From the NCBI GenBank assembly GCA_007125875.1, contig SLCI01000062.1, positions 1 to 6,972 on the forward strand: a stretch of 6,972 nt of DNA, written 5' to 3'. The translations under genes were made by a program, and so were the position numbers. Below, one piece after another: positions 1 to 5,879 of the stretch (position 1 is the first letter of the stretch; each line of letters starts with the position of its first letter). The notes beneath the pieces were generated by a model. It did no database searches. It was not told the DNA's origin and saw nothing but the letters and a program-made list of their open reading frames with translations. The DNA is from Kiritimatiellia bacterium (lineage in GTDB: Bacteria; Verrucomicrobiota; Kiritimatiellia; SLAD01).

Positions 1-239
1 AATGGTCATTTTGGAGGGCGGAGCTCTGCGACGCCGCGATAGGAATGGAAAATGGCTAAGCGCTGTGTGGCTTCCGGTCTCGCGGAGCTCAACCCTTCAA
101 CTTGTTGGGATCTGTGTGTAAGTGGTTCTCCGCAAGCGAGTCCGCGCAGAGAACTTATTGACCCTGGTTCCCGATCATGCCGTCAGGTCAGGTTTTCGGA
201 GAAAAGTGACTAAATGATGGAGTCCAACCTGTTCATCGC
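1..239. other. Upstream non-coding stretch with possible RNA folding
   Basis: I see no convincing gene here. Short frames run in from the left edge and stop at 42, 57 and 121, so the 3' end of an upstream gene could lie here, but none of the peptides is recognisable. What can be seen is complementarity. Positions 3-12 can pair with 202-212 (10 pairs, one bulge, one G-U). 21-31 can pair with 80-90 (11 pairs, one G-U). 104-110 can pair with 169-175, enclosing a hairpin 125-133/144-154. A separate hairpin, 187-197/201-210, with a GGA loop competes with the first pairing. No T-tract follows a stem as in a classic terminator. I compared it by eye with SRP RNA, 6S RNA, RNase P RNA and tmRNA and found none of their key conserved cores. 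It may be a small RNA, a 3' untranslated region, or chance. Confidence 0.3.
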
Positions 240-245
240 TATAAT
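217..245 (+). promoter_or_regulatory. Probable pyrG promoter (perfect -10 box)
   Basis: A perfect TATAAT lies at 240-245, 59 bases before the pyrG start codon. With a 17-base spacer the -35 hexamer would fall at 217-222 (ATGGAG), which is a poor match to TTGACA, so activation or an alternative -35 arrangement may be involved. Transcription would begin around 250-256, in the pyrimidine-rich CGCCTTTCG. The -10 is clear; the -35 and the start site are inferred. Confidence 0.55.
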
Positions 246-280
246 ACCGCCTTTCGTGGAGAGCATTCGGGTGCGCGGTA
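245..280 (+). promoter_or_regulatory. Possible hairpin at the start of the pyrG leader
   Basis: TACCGC at 245-250 is perfectly complementary to GCGGTA at 275-280. Directly stacked on it, GCA at 263-265 pairs with TGC at 272-274 around a six-base loop, leaving a bulge at 251-262. The structure ends 8 bases before the Shine-Dalgarno at 289-293. Whether the full stem exists in the mRNA depends on where transcription starts: a start near 252 would leave out the left strand. No T-run follows the hairpin, so it is not an obvious attenuator. Confidence 0.3.
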
Positions 281-288
281 GATAATTC

Positions 289-293
289 GAGGA
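289..293 (+). promoter_or_regulatory. Shine-Dalgarno sequence of pyrG
   Basis: GAGGA lies 11 bases before the ATG at 305. This is slightly long but acceptable spacing. A second AGGA at 300-303 is too close to the start to serve. The site supports the ATG at 305, which also gives the canonical PyrG amino terminus. Confidence 0.5.
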
Positions 294-304
294 TCTTACA
301 GGAC

Positions 305-1912
305 ATGGCCAAATACATATTTATCACCGGAGGAGTAGTTTCATCCCTGGGCAAGGGCTTAACGGCAGCCTCGATTGGGCGCCTACTGATTAGCCGCGGA
401 TTATCGATCCGGATGCAAAAATTGGACCCCTATCTCAACGTCGATCCCGGCACCATGAGCCCGTTCCAGCATGGCGAAGTGTTTGTGACGGATGACGGAG
501 CGGAAACCGATCTGGATCTGGGCCACTACGAGCGATTTACCGGACAAACGACCTCGCGCAAGAGCAATTATACTGCCGGGCGCATCTACTGGGACGTTTT
601 GAAGAAGGAGCGGCGCGGCGATTATCTCGGTGGTACGGTCCAAATGATTCCCCACATCACCGATGAGATCAAAGCCTCCATTCGCTCGCTCGACGAAGAG
701 GATGTCGACGTCATCCTGTGCGAAATCGGCGGTACCGTAGGCGACATTGAGGGATTGACCTTCCTGGAAGCCATTCGCCAAATCGGCCTTGAAGAGGGCC
801 CGGAAAATGTCTGTTACGTTCACCTCACCTATGTCCCGTTCATCAAGGCGGCTGGCGAGGTGAAAACCAAGCCTTCGCAGCAGAGCGTGGCGCGCCTGCG
901 CGAGATCGGTATTTTGCCAAATATCCTCATTTGTCGCACCGAGGTGGATCTGGGCGACGATGTGCGCCGCAAATTGTCCCTGTTCTGTAACGTGCCGCAA
1001 CATGCGGTGATCGTTGAAAAGGATGTTGAGCATAGCATTTATGAGTTGCCCGTCGTATTGCACGCCCAAGATGTCGATCAATTGATCATGCGCCAATTGC
1101 AATTGAATCCGCCTGTCGCCGACTTGACGGAATGGCGCGAGATGCTGAATCGAGTCATTTATCCCAAGGGCTCCGTGAAGATTGGCGTGGTTGGAAAGTA
1201 TTCCGAGCTGCAGGACGCCTATAAATCCATTTTCGAAGCCATAGAGCACGGTGCCTTGGCCCATGCGCAATCGGTGCAGCTGGTCAAGATCCCAGCCGAA
1301 GAACTGGAGGATGGCACTGGCTTGGAGCGACTGGACGAGATTGACGCGCTGTTGGTCCCGGGCGGATTCGGTGGCCGTGGCGTGGAAGGCAAGGTCGAGG
1401 CCGTCCGACTGGCGCGCGAGAAAAAGATCCCCTTCCTCGGCATTTGTCTGGGCATGCAGTGCGCGATCATCGAGTTTGCGCGCAACGTCGCCGGCCTGAC
1501 CGGTGCTCAGTCGACGGAGTTCGACAAGGATACGCCGCATCCCGTTGTCTGCCTGATGGAGGAGCAGGAGCATGTCCAGAACTTGGGCGGCAGCATGCGG
1601 TTAGGCGCCTCCCGATCAACCTTTCAGCCGGACACCCTGATCGCTCGCTCATATGGTGCGCAGGAAGTGTTCGAGCGCCATCGCCATCGCTATGAGGTGA
1701 ATCCCGGCTATCACGCCAAACTGGAAGGTGCTGGCTTGATCCTGTCGGGCAAAGATGACGGCGGACATTTAGTGGAGTCGGTTGAGTTATCGGATCATCC
1801 TTGGTTCGTGGCGACGCAATACCATCCCGAATTCAAGTCGCAGCCGCTCAAGCCGCATCCATTGTTCCGCGACTTCATTGGCGCCGCCATCGCCCGCCAA
1901 TCAACGCGGTAA
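305..1912 (+). CDS. pyrG: CTP synthase (glutamine-hydrolysing)
   Basis: PyrG makes CTP from UTP, ATP and glutamine in the cytoplasm, the last step of de novo pyrimidine nucleotide synthesis. The 535 residues match the usual family length of about 540. The amino-terminal synthetase domain (about 1-266) begins MAKYIFITGGVVSSLGKG with the P-loop lysine at K17. It continues with KLDPYLNVDPGTMSPFQHGE and the CEIGGTVGDIEG motif (about 139-150) that binds Mg/ATP and nucleotide. The class I glutaminase domain (about 290-530) has the oxyanion-loop PGGFG at 352-356, the nucleophile elbow GICLGMQ with catalytic Cys381, and HPEF with His507 and Glu509 completing the triad. All key residues are present, so the enzyme should be active. 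The gene appears monocistronic here, with its own TATAAT upstream, and converges on the transporter operon. A 390-residue antisense frame under it is a shadow. Identification is very secure. Confidence 0.98.
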   Translation: MAKYIFITGGVVSSLGKGLTAASIGRLLISRGLSIRMQKLDPYLNVDPGTMSPFQHGEVFVTDDGAETDLDLGHYERFTGQTTSRKSNYTAGRIYWDVLKKERRGDYLGGTVQMIPHITDEIKASIRSLDEEDVDVILCEIGGTVGDIEGLTFLEAIRQIGLEEGPENVCYVHLTYVPFIKAAGEVKTKPSQQSVARLREIGILPNILICRTEVDLGDDVRRKLSLFCNVPQHAVIVEKDVEHSIYELPVVLHAQDVDQLIMRQLQLNPPVADLTEWREMLNRVIYPKGSVKIGVVGKYSELQDAYKSIFEAIEHGALAHAQSVQLVKIPAEELEDGTGLERLDEIDALLVPGGFGGRGVEGKVEAVRLAREKKIPFLGICLGMQCAIIEFARNVAGLTGAQSTEFDKDTPHPVVCLMEEQEHVQNLGGSMRLGASRSTFQPDTLIARSYGAQEVFERHRHRYEVNPGYHAKLEGAGLILSGKDDGGHLVESVELSDHPWFVATQYHPEFKSQPLKPHPLFRDFIGAAIARQSTR

Positions 1913-1985
1913 GTGGAGCAAGTTCGGGGTTCCCGCTGCGCTCGCTTGGGCCTTTATCCTCGTGCTAAATCAATCTTTCGTAATT
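1913..1985. other. Spacer after pyrG, no clear terminator
   Basis: This short spacer follows the pyrG stop. The only local stem is CGGG at 1925-1928 with CCCG at 1932-1935 around a three-base loop, too small and without a T-tract to be a convincing intrinsic terminator. I see no coding potential. Termination of pyrG may depend on the large inverted-repeat element that starts at 1986, or on Rho. Confidence 0.4.
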
Positions 1986-2173
1986 ATACCAGTTTCCAAT
2001 ACTTTTCGGTCTATTCTCCTAGGACGTGACGGAGCACGTCCCTCCGGAATGCTACTGCAGTAACTGATTCTGCTTAGCGTGTACCGGAGGGGCAACCTTC
2101 CTCCTCCGTCAAGGCTACGGCGGACAGGCTGTGTTGCCCTGAGAATGTACCGAAAAGATATAGCAACTGGTAT
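1986..2173. repeat. REP/BIME- or MITE-like palindromic intergenic element
   Basis: A 33-base segment at 1986-2018 is repeated in inverted orientation at 2141-2173 with 26 of 33 identities. The matching blocks are ATACCAGTT, CTTTTCGGT and ATTCTC. Inside each arm is a different hairpin: GGACGTG/CACGTCC at 2022-2028/2035-2041 on the left, and GGGCAAC/GTTGCCC at 2090-2096/2133-2139 on the right. Each is followed toward the centre by CCCTCCGG (2040-2047, and its complement at 2084-2091). The centre holds a perfect 10-bp palindrome, TACTGCAGTA, at 2053-2062. The right hairpin encloses a further CCGT/ACGG stem at 2106-2109/2117-2120. So the element consists of two related units placed head to head, as in REP pairs and small non-autonomous transposons. 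No reading frame and no convincing target-site duplication is seen. It sits between convergent genes, a typical REP location, and its right end touches the stop codon of the DUF4340 gene. Confidence 0.7.
2022..2041. repeat. Perfect 7-bp hairpin inside the left arm
   Basis: GGACGTG and CACGTCC form a perfect 7-bp stem around the six-base loop ACGGAG, immediately followed by CTCCGG. No T-tract lies on either side in the right place, so it resembles a REP-type stem-loop rather than an intrinsic terminator. It could still slow exonucleases at the 3' end of the pyrG message. Confidence 0.6.
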
Positions 2174-3255
2174 TACTCGCTCGTAGGGACGCCGTTAGGC
2201 GTTTCTTCCTTTTCGGGCTGGACCGAGCGCTCTTCGATCAAGCGGTCACGGGACAGCAGCAGTTGGGCCTTAATGTTGGCCGGCATGGTGAAGGTCCAGC
2301 CCGCGTATCGCCGTGCGGCCAGCAACTGCTCGGCCCCTTCGCCCTCAATCTCAATGCGAAAATAGTGCAGTCCGCCTTCCGCTGTTTCCCCAATCATTAG
2401 GCGGATGACCTCGCCCGTCACGGTCTCCGCTTCAATCACATCTACCGCCTCCCCAAACGCGTCCTCAATCGCTTCATCGCGCCGGCCAGCCACATCGTGA
2501 AAACTGAAGAACCGCAGGGCCTGAAACCATTGTCGTGCGCCGGAACGGCTGACGGCTTCGTGCGCCGCCAGTTTGTCCGGAGTATCAAATTGGCCGTCCT
2601 CAGTGCGTGTCACCGTCAACGTGCTGCCATCGCGACGTACCTTGTGCATTCGGGCCAGCGCATCTTCATTGATGCGCAGCAACGTCTTATCCAACAGGGA
2701 GGAGCGATCGGTCGGCAGCCCTTGTAACGGTTCGGCAACCAGCACCACCGGTCCATCATTCATGCGCATGTAGACCCCGTCGGGAACGGGCATGACCTCG
2801 CCGTTGATGGTGCGTGTGCGATTGCGCCCGACGGATAATTGACCCAGCGTTTCTCCGGCAGCGTCGCGAAAGACCAAAATCATAGTCGGTTGATCGCCTG
2901 TCGCTTCGGCATCCGGATCAAGGCCAAATTCATCCAGCCAGTCTTCACCGCCGCGGACCACTTGACCAACACGCAACTGCGCCACTTGGCGCAGCGCCGT
3001 GACCAGTCGCTCGAAGTTGGCGGGATAATCGTGCACCGCCGGCACAACCCAGTGATCCTCGCTACGCGTGATTTGCCATTCGGTAGCCTGACGCTGAATC
3101 AGAATGTCCGCCGCGTCGTTGATATCGAACTCCACCAACCGATCGCCCGGCTGCAAAGCCGATTCGGGTGCGGCGGTATCCATGCGGGTCCACCACAACG
3201 CGACGAGCAGAAAGCCCAAGGCCAGAAATCCAACCAATAGCGAAGATCCTTTCAT
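2173..3255 (-). CDS. DUF4340-type membrane-anchored protein, last gene of the GldAFG-like operon
   Basis: This protein of about 360 residues starts KGSSLLVGFLALGFLLVALWW, a single amino-terminal membrane anchor. The rest is a soluble, acidic region that should lie in the periplasm. Overall character and position suit DUF4340, a family often encoded directly after GldG-type genes: repeated strand-rich segments (for example around ATEWQITRSEDHWVVP and GSTLTVTRTEDGQF) and a WTF motif near the end. No catalytic motif is recognisable and its function is unknown. I prefer the ATG at 3255, because AAGGGAG at 3266-3272 is then 10 bases upstream. A TTG at 3261 in the same frame would add two residues. 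It lies 18 bases (or 12) after the gldG stop, so it belongs to that operon. The carboxy tail (EKEETPNGVPTSE) is low complexity, and the TAA stop at 2173-2175 abuts the inverted-repeat element. Confidence 0.85.
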   Translation of the reverse strand: MKGSSLLVGFLALGFLLVALWWTRMDTAAPESALQPGDRLVEFDINDAADILIQRQATEWQITRSEDHWVVPAVHDYPANFERLVTALRQVAQLRVGQVVRGGEDWLDEFGLDPDAEATGDQPTMILVFRDAAGETLGQLSVGRNRTRTINGEVMPVPDGVYMRMNDGPVVLVAEPLQGLPTDRSSLLDKTLLRINEDALARMHKVRRDGSTLTVTRTEDGQFDTPDKLAAHEAVSRSGARQWFQALRFFSFHDVAGRRDEAIEDAFGEAVDVIEAETVTGEVIRLMIGETAEGGLHYFRIEIEGEGAEQLLAARRYAGWTFTMPANIKAQLLLSRDRLIEERSVQPEKEETPNGVPTSE

Positions 3256-3265
3256 GACCAACTAT

Positions 3266-3272
3266 CTCCCTT
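3266..3272 (-). promoter_or_regulatory. Shine-Dalgarno deciding the DUF4340 start
   Basis: On the minus strand AAGGGAG ends 10 bases before the ATG at 3255 but only 4 bases before the in-frame TTG at 3261. Spacing and codon strength together favour the ATG. Confidence 0.5.
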
Positions 3273-3273
3273 C

Positions 3274-5142
3274 TTATCTCGTTCGACGTCGCCAGAGTCC
3301 GCGCGCCACCCCAAACAGGCCCACCGCTAACGGAACCAGCGCGATATGGATGGTCTTGATGCGCAAACCGAGCTGCTCAATGTCGCTACGCAGGTTACGG
3401 CGCACATCCTGCAGTTGCTGGCGCGTCTCGAATAACTCTTCTTGAAAACGGTCCAATTCAGCACGCTGTTCAGCAGAAAGAATAAATTGCTGCGTTGGGT
3501 CCAACGTGCCCTGCATTTCAGTGATCAGTTGTTGGACCTCCGCCATACGCTCCTGCAGGCGCGTTTCTTCCTGTCGCCAGCGTTCCTGCGCAGCGCGCTC
3601 AAGATCGCGCACCCGATCAAAGGGCCGCGCAAAGGTGCCGCGTGTGCGCAGTCCGATTAGGTTTTCGCCACCCGTCAATTGTTCCGCCATATTGATCACG
3701 AAATTAAGGTTGTCGTTGAGCGGCTCAAAAACCGTTTGCCCGAAGATATTCATGGCGCGAACGGCAAAGCGATCGAACAGTAAATCGGCGTCCGCGACCA
3801 ATACGATCACCGACTCTTCCTCGCCTTGGGCGTGATGCGGCGGCAACTCGCCAGGCTCGGCGGCGAAATCGGGCCGACCCTCAGCGAAAGCGGACGGGAA
3901 CAAGCCCTGCAAGCGAACCGCGATGGCGCGACGCCCATCAATGGGCGTGACCGCTTGCGGTGCCCCATCATCGCTACGGCTCGCGGCCAAGGCGGGTACG
4001 CGTCCACTCTGATTCGAGCTGCGAATGAGCGTGGTCAGGGTCAGTCCGTCCACCGGCTCGCCGCTAAAGTAACCGGTGCCCGGCAACATCATCTCATCGA
4101 TCAGCGCCGTCGTGACTTCGTCGCGATTAAACGCGTCACCTCGCAAGGAAAGCCATGTGGCATTGTGTACGGGCTGCCCGCGTTGCGAGGTCAGCAACGT
4201 CGTGTGCTGTGAATCGGACAACACGGTTTGCACGTTCATGCTTAAACCCCATCCATTCAGCAGACGATTGAATGACTCGACCGTGCCGCCGTGCTCATGC
4301 GGCTGCGACCCGCTCAAGATCTCGTTGGTGATATGCCAAGGGTCCAGAAAGGCCATCATGCGCCCGCCCCGCACCAAAAATTGGTCGATGGCATACAAAA
4401 CATTCGGTGGCATGTCGCGGGGCTGAATTACCATCAGCAGATCGATCTCATCGGGAATCTCGTCCGCGCCGTATGGGAGCAGGCGGACGGTGTATAGTCG
4501 TTGCAACTCGGTAACGAATAACCAGTTCGGGGTCTGGCCCATGCCCCGCATGCCCATCGGCGGCGACATCACCGGCAGCGGCGTCAACAACCCAATGGTT
4601 GGTGTATCGCGGCGCGTCGCCTCATGAATGATGCGCGTGACGTGGTATTCCAGTTGTGGCTCCTGCCCGGGCGCCATCACGGGGATGACCGCCTCGCGCG
4701 CGCCGCTTACCGCTACCAGGCCAAGGTAGAACGGGGTGCCGCCCGGCCCGACGGGATTGGCCATCAGTCCGTAACGCTGCGCCCAATCCTCGACCTCGGT
4801 GTCAGGGCGCGGATCGAGCGTTTCCACCACAATCCGGCCATTGCTGCGCAGCGCGTACTCGCGCAGCAGCTCTTCGACGCGTTGGGCATACTGCCGGATC
4901 GGAATCGGCGTCTCCTCCATGCTGCGCGAGAAGAAGAATTTCAGCGTCACATCGCGGTCGAGTGTGCTCAGCAACTGTTGGGTACCGGGCGAAATCGTGT
5001 AGAGCCGGTCCTCGGTCAGATCCACGCGCCACAGCACGCGACCGAACAACAGGTTCAGGACGATCACGATAGCGGCCAGCACCAGTAGGCCGGTGACGCC
5101 TTGTAAACGATTTATGCGAGTAGGTTTCGTATTCATGATCAA
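3274..5142 (-). CDS. gldG: GldG-like ABC transporter auxiliary protein
   Basis: This is a 622-residue membrane protein of the GldG / ABC_transp_aux family, a partner of the ABC ATPase and permease encoded upstream. A membrane helix at about 17-38 is followed by the family hallmark VDLTEDRLYTISPGTQQLL (40-58). A long periplasmic region (about 60-505) contains strand-helix repeats and the VADADLLFDRF (449-459) and LNDNLNFVINMAEQLTGGENL (475-495) segments typical of GldG. A charged coiled-coil stretch (about 508-595, rich in E, R and Q) leads to a second helix at about 598-617 and a basic RRRTR tail. A Met-rich loop, VMSPPMGMRGMG, lies at 191-202. The start is probably the TTG at 5142: AAGGG at 5151-5155 is 8 bases upstream, and TTGA overlaps the gldF stop. 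An ATG at 5136 is the alternative. GldG is required for gliding in Flavobacterium; here its role is unknown. Family assignment is firm, orthology less so. Confidence 0.9.
   Translation of the reverse strand: MIMNTKPTRINRLQGVTGLLVLAAIVIVLNLLFGRVLWRVDLTEDRLYTISPGTQQLLSTLDRDVTLKFFFSRSMEETPIPIRQYAQRVEELLREYALRSNGRIVVETLDPRPDTEVEDWAQRYGLMANPVGPGGTPFYLGLVAVSGAREAVIPVMAPGQEPQLEYHVTRIIHEATRRDTPTIGLLTPLPVMSPPMGMRGMGQTPNWLFVTELQRLYTVRLLPYGADEIPDEIDLLMVIQPRDMPPNVLYAIDQFLVRGGRMMAFLDPWHITNEILSGSQPHEHGGTVESFNRLLNGWGLSMNVQTVLSDSQHTTLLTSQRGQPVHNATWLSLRGDAFNRDEVTTALIDEMMLPGTGYFSGEPVDGLTLTTLIRSSNQSGRVPALAASRSDDGAPQAVTPIDGRRAIAVRLQGLFPSAFAEGRPDFAAEPGELPPHHAQGEEESVIVLVADADLLFDRFAVRAMNIFGQTVFEPLNDNLNFVINMAEQLTGGENLIGLRTRGTFARPFDRVRDLERAAQERWRQEETRLQERMAEVQQLITEMQGTLDPTQQFILSAEQRAELDRFQEELFETRQQLQDVRRNLRSDIEQLGLRIKTIHIALVPLAVGLFGVARGLWRRRTR
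5139..5142 (-). other. TTGA stop-start overlap of gldF and gldG
   Basis: The gldF stop TGA (5141-5139) overlaps the likely TTG start of gldG (5142-5140). AAGGG at 5151-5155 is 8 bases before the TTG and 14 before the next ATG (5136). This supports the TTG start and translational coupling. Confidence 0.5.
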
Positions 5143-5879
5143 CGCTGCTTCCCTTGAAGTACGACCTGGGCCGCGGCCAGTAGGACAACGACCACGCTGA
5201 CGAAGTACAACACGTCACGGAAATCGATCACGCCACGCTGCATACTTTCATAGTGCGGCATGAACCCGAGCGCCGCGATCCCGTCGACGAGAGCGAGCGG
5301 GAGAACGCGTATCAGCACGTCCGTGACCGGCGGATATCCCGCTAACATCAGAAAGAGCCCCACGACGACGGCGAGGATGAAGCTGATCACTTGATTCCGC
5401 GTGCAGGCGGACGTGAACACGCCGACCGCCAAGTACGCGCCGGCCAGCAGCGCGCTGCCGAGATAGCCCGCGATGATCACGCCCGCATCGGGTTGGCCCA
5501 GATAATAGACCGTGATCACGATGGGGAAGGTGAGGGCCAGGGCGGTGATCAGGAAGAGCCAGGCGGCGAGATACTTGCCCAGGATCGCCTGCATAGGCGT
5601 GATCGGGAGGGTGAACAGCAGTTCAATGGTGCCGGACCGCTTTTCCTCCGACCACAGCTTCATCGCGATCGCTGGCACGAGAATGAGATAGAGCCAGGGA
5701 TGCCAGAAGAAAAATGGGCGCAAGTCTGCATTGCCCGATTCGTACAGGCGACTGACGGAGAAAGTGAAGAAGCCCATCAGCGCCAGAAAAATGACCAAAA
5801 ACACATAGGCGACCGGCGAATCGAAGTAGGCCCGCCATTCCCGTTTTGCGACAGTGAAGATCATGCGTCCTCCATTCAT
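5139..5879 (-). CDS. gldF: GldF-like ABC-2 type permease
   Basis: This is an integral inner-membrane permease of 246 residues (or 241) of the ABC-2/GldF kind, with about six helices: 22-42, 57-75, 104-126, 132-155, 164-183 and 224-240. It would be driven by the GldA-like ATPase encoded just upstream. The amino terminus MIFTVAKREWRAYFDSPVAYVF matches the usual GldF opening. The cytoplasmic loop WSEEKRSGTIELLFTLPITPMQ (76-97) is the ABC-2 signature that contacts the ATPase. Two starts are possible. The ATG at 5879 overlaps the gldA stop as ATGA, with GAGG 7 bases upstream. The ATG at 5864 has GGAGGA at 5868-5873 and would fit the family length better. I list the longer form. The gene is complete, and its stop overlaps the TTG of gldG. 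The substrate is unknown. Confidence 0.9.
   Translation of the reverse strand: MNGGRMIFTVAKREWRAYFDSPVAYVFLVIFLALMGFFTFSVSRLYESGNADLRPFFFWHPWLYLILVPAIAMKLWSEEKRSGTIELLFTLPITPMQAILGKYLAAWLFLITALALTFPIVITVYYLGQPDAGVIIAGYLGSALLAGAYLAVGVFTSACTRNQVISFILAVVVGLFLMLAGYPPVTDVLIRVLPLALVDGIAALGFMPHYESMQRGVIDFRDVLYFVSVVVVLLAAAQVVLQGKQR
5868..5873 (-). promoter_or_regulatory. Strong Shine-Dalgarno inside the annotated gldF start
   Basis: GGAGGA is the strongest ribosome-binding sequence near this junction. It lies three bases before the internal ATG at 5864. It suggests that translation may begin at residue 6 of the longer form, giving a protein that starts MIFTVAKRE as in GldF homologues. The short spacing leaves this undecided. 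Confidence 0.45.

Noticed and set aside
2..121. 40-residue frame open from the left edge, starting with ATG at 2
   Set aside because: It could be the tail of an upstream gene, but the sequence is not recognisable, the other two frames also run in from the edge, and the same bases form the putative stems.
121..211. Resemblance to SRP (4.5S) RNA: a GGTTCTCCGCAAGCG-like segment and a CAGGTCAGGT segment
   Set aside because: The diagnostic GGAA tetraloop and the adjacent GGAAGCAG strand of the SRP core are missing, so the similarity is probably coincidental.
401..1573. Long 390-residue open frame antisense to pyrG
   Set aside because: It lies entirely within a fully conserved pyrG, its translation matches no recognisable family, and it arises from GC-rich codon structure on the opposite strand.
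2022..2047. Intrinsic terminator for pyrG at the GGACGTG/CACGTCC hairpin
   Set aside because: The stem is followed by CTCCGGAATG with no T-tract. The nearby TTTT (2003-2006) lies before the stem, not after it.
1782..2063. 93-residue plus-strand frame running from the end of pyrG into the intergenic repeat
   Set aside because: It starts inside pyrG in another frame and ends inside the palindromic element. There is no domain and no ribosome-binding site.
4802..5218. 138-residue minus-strand frame spanning the gldF-gldG junction
   Set aside because: It overlaps two well-supported genes in another frame and has no recognisable domain.
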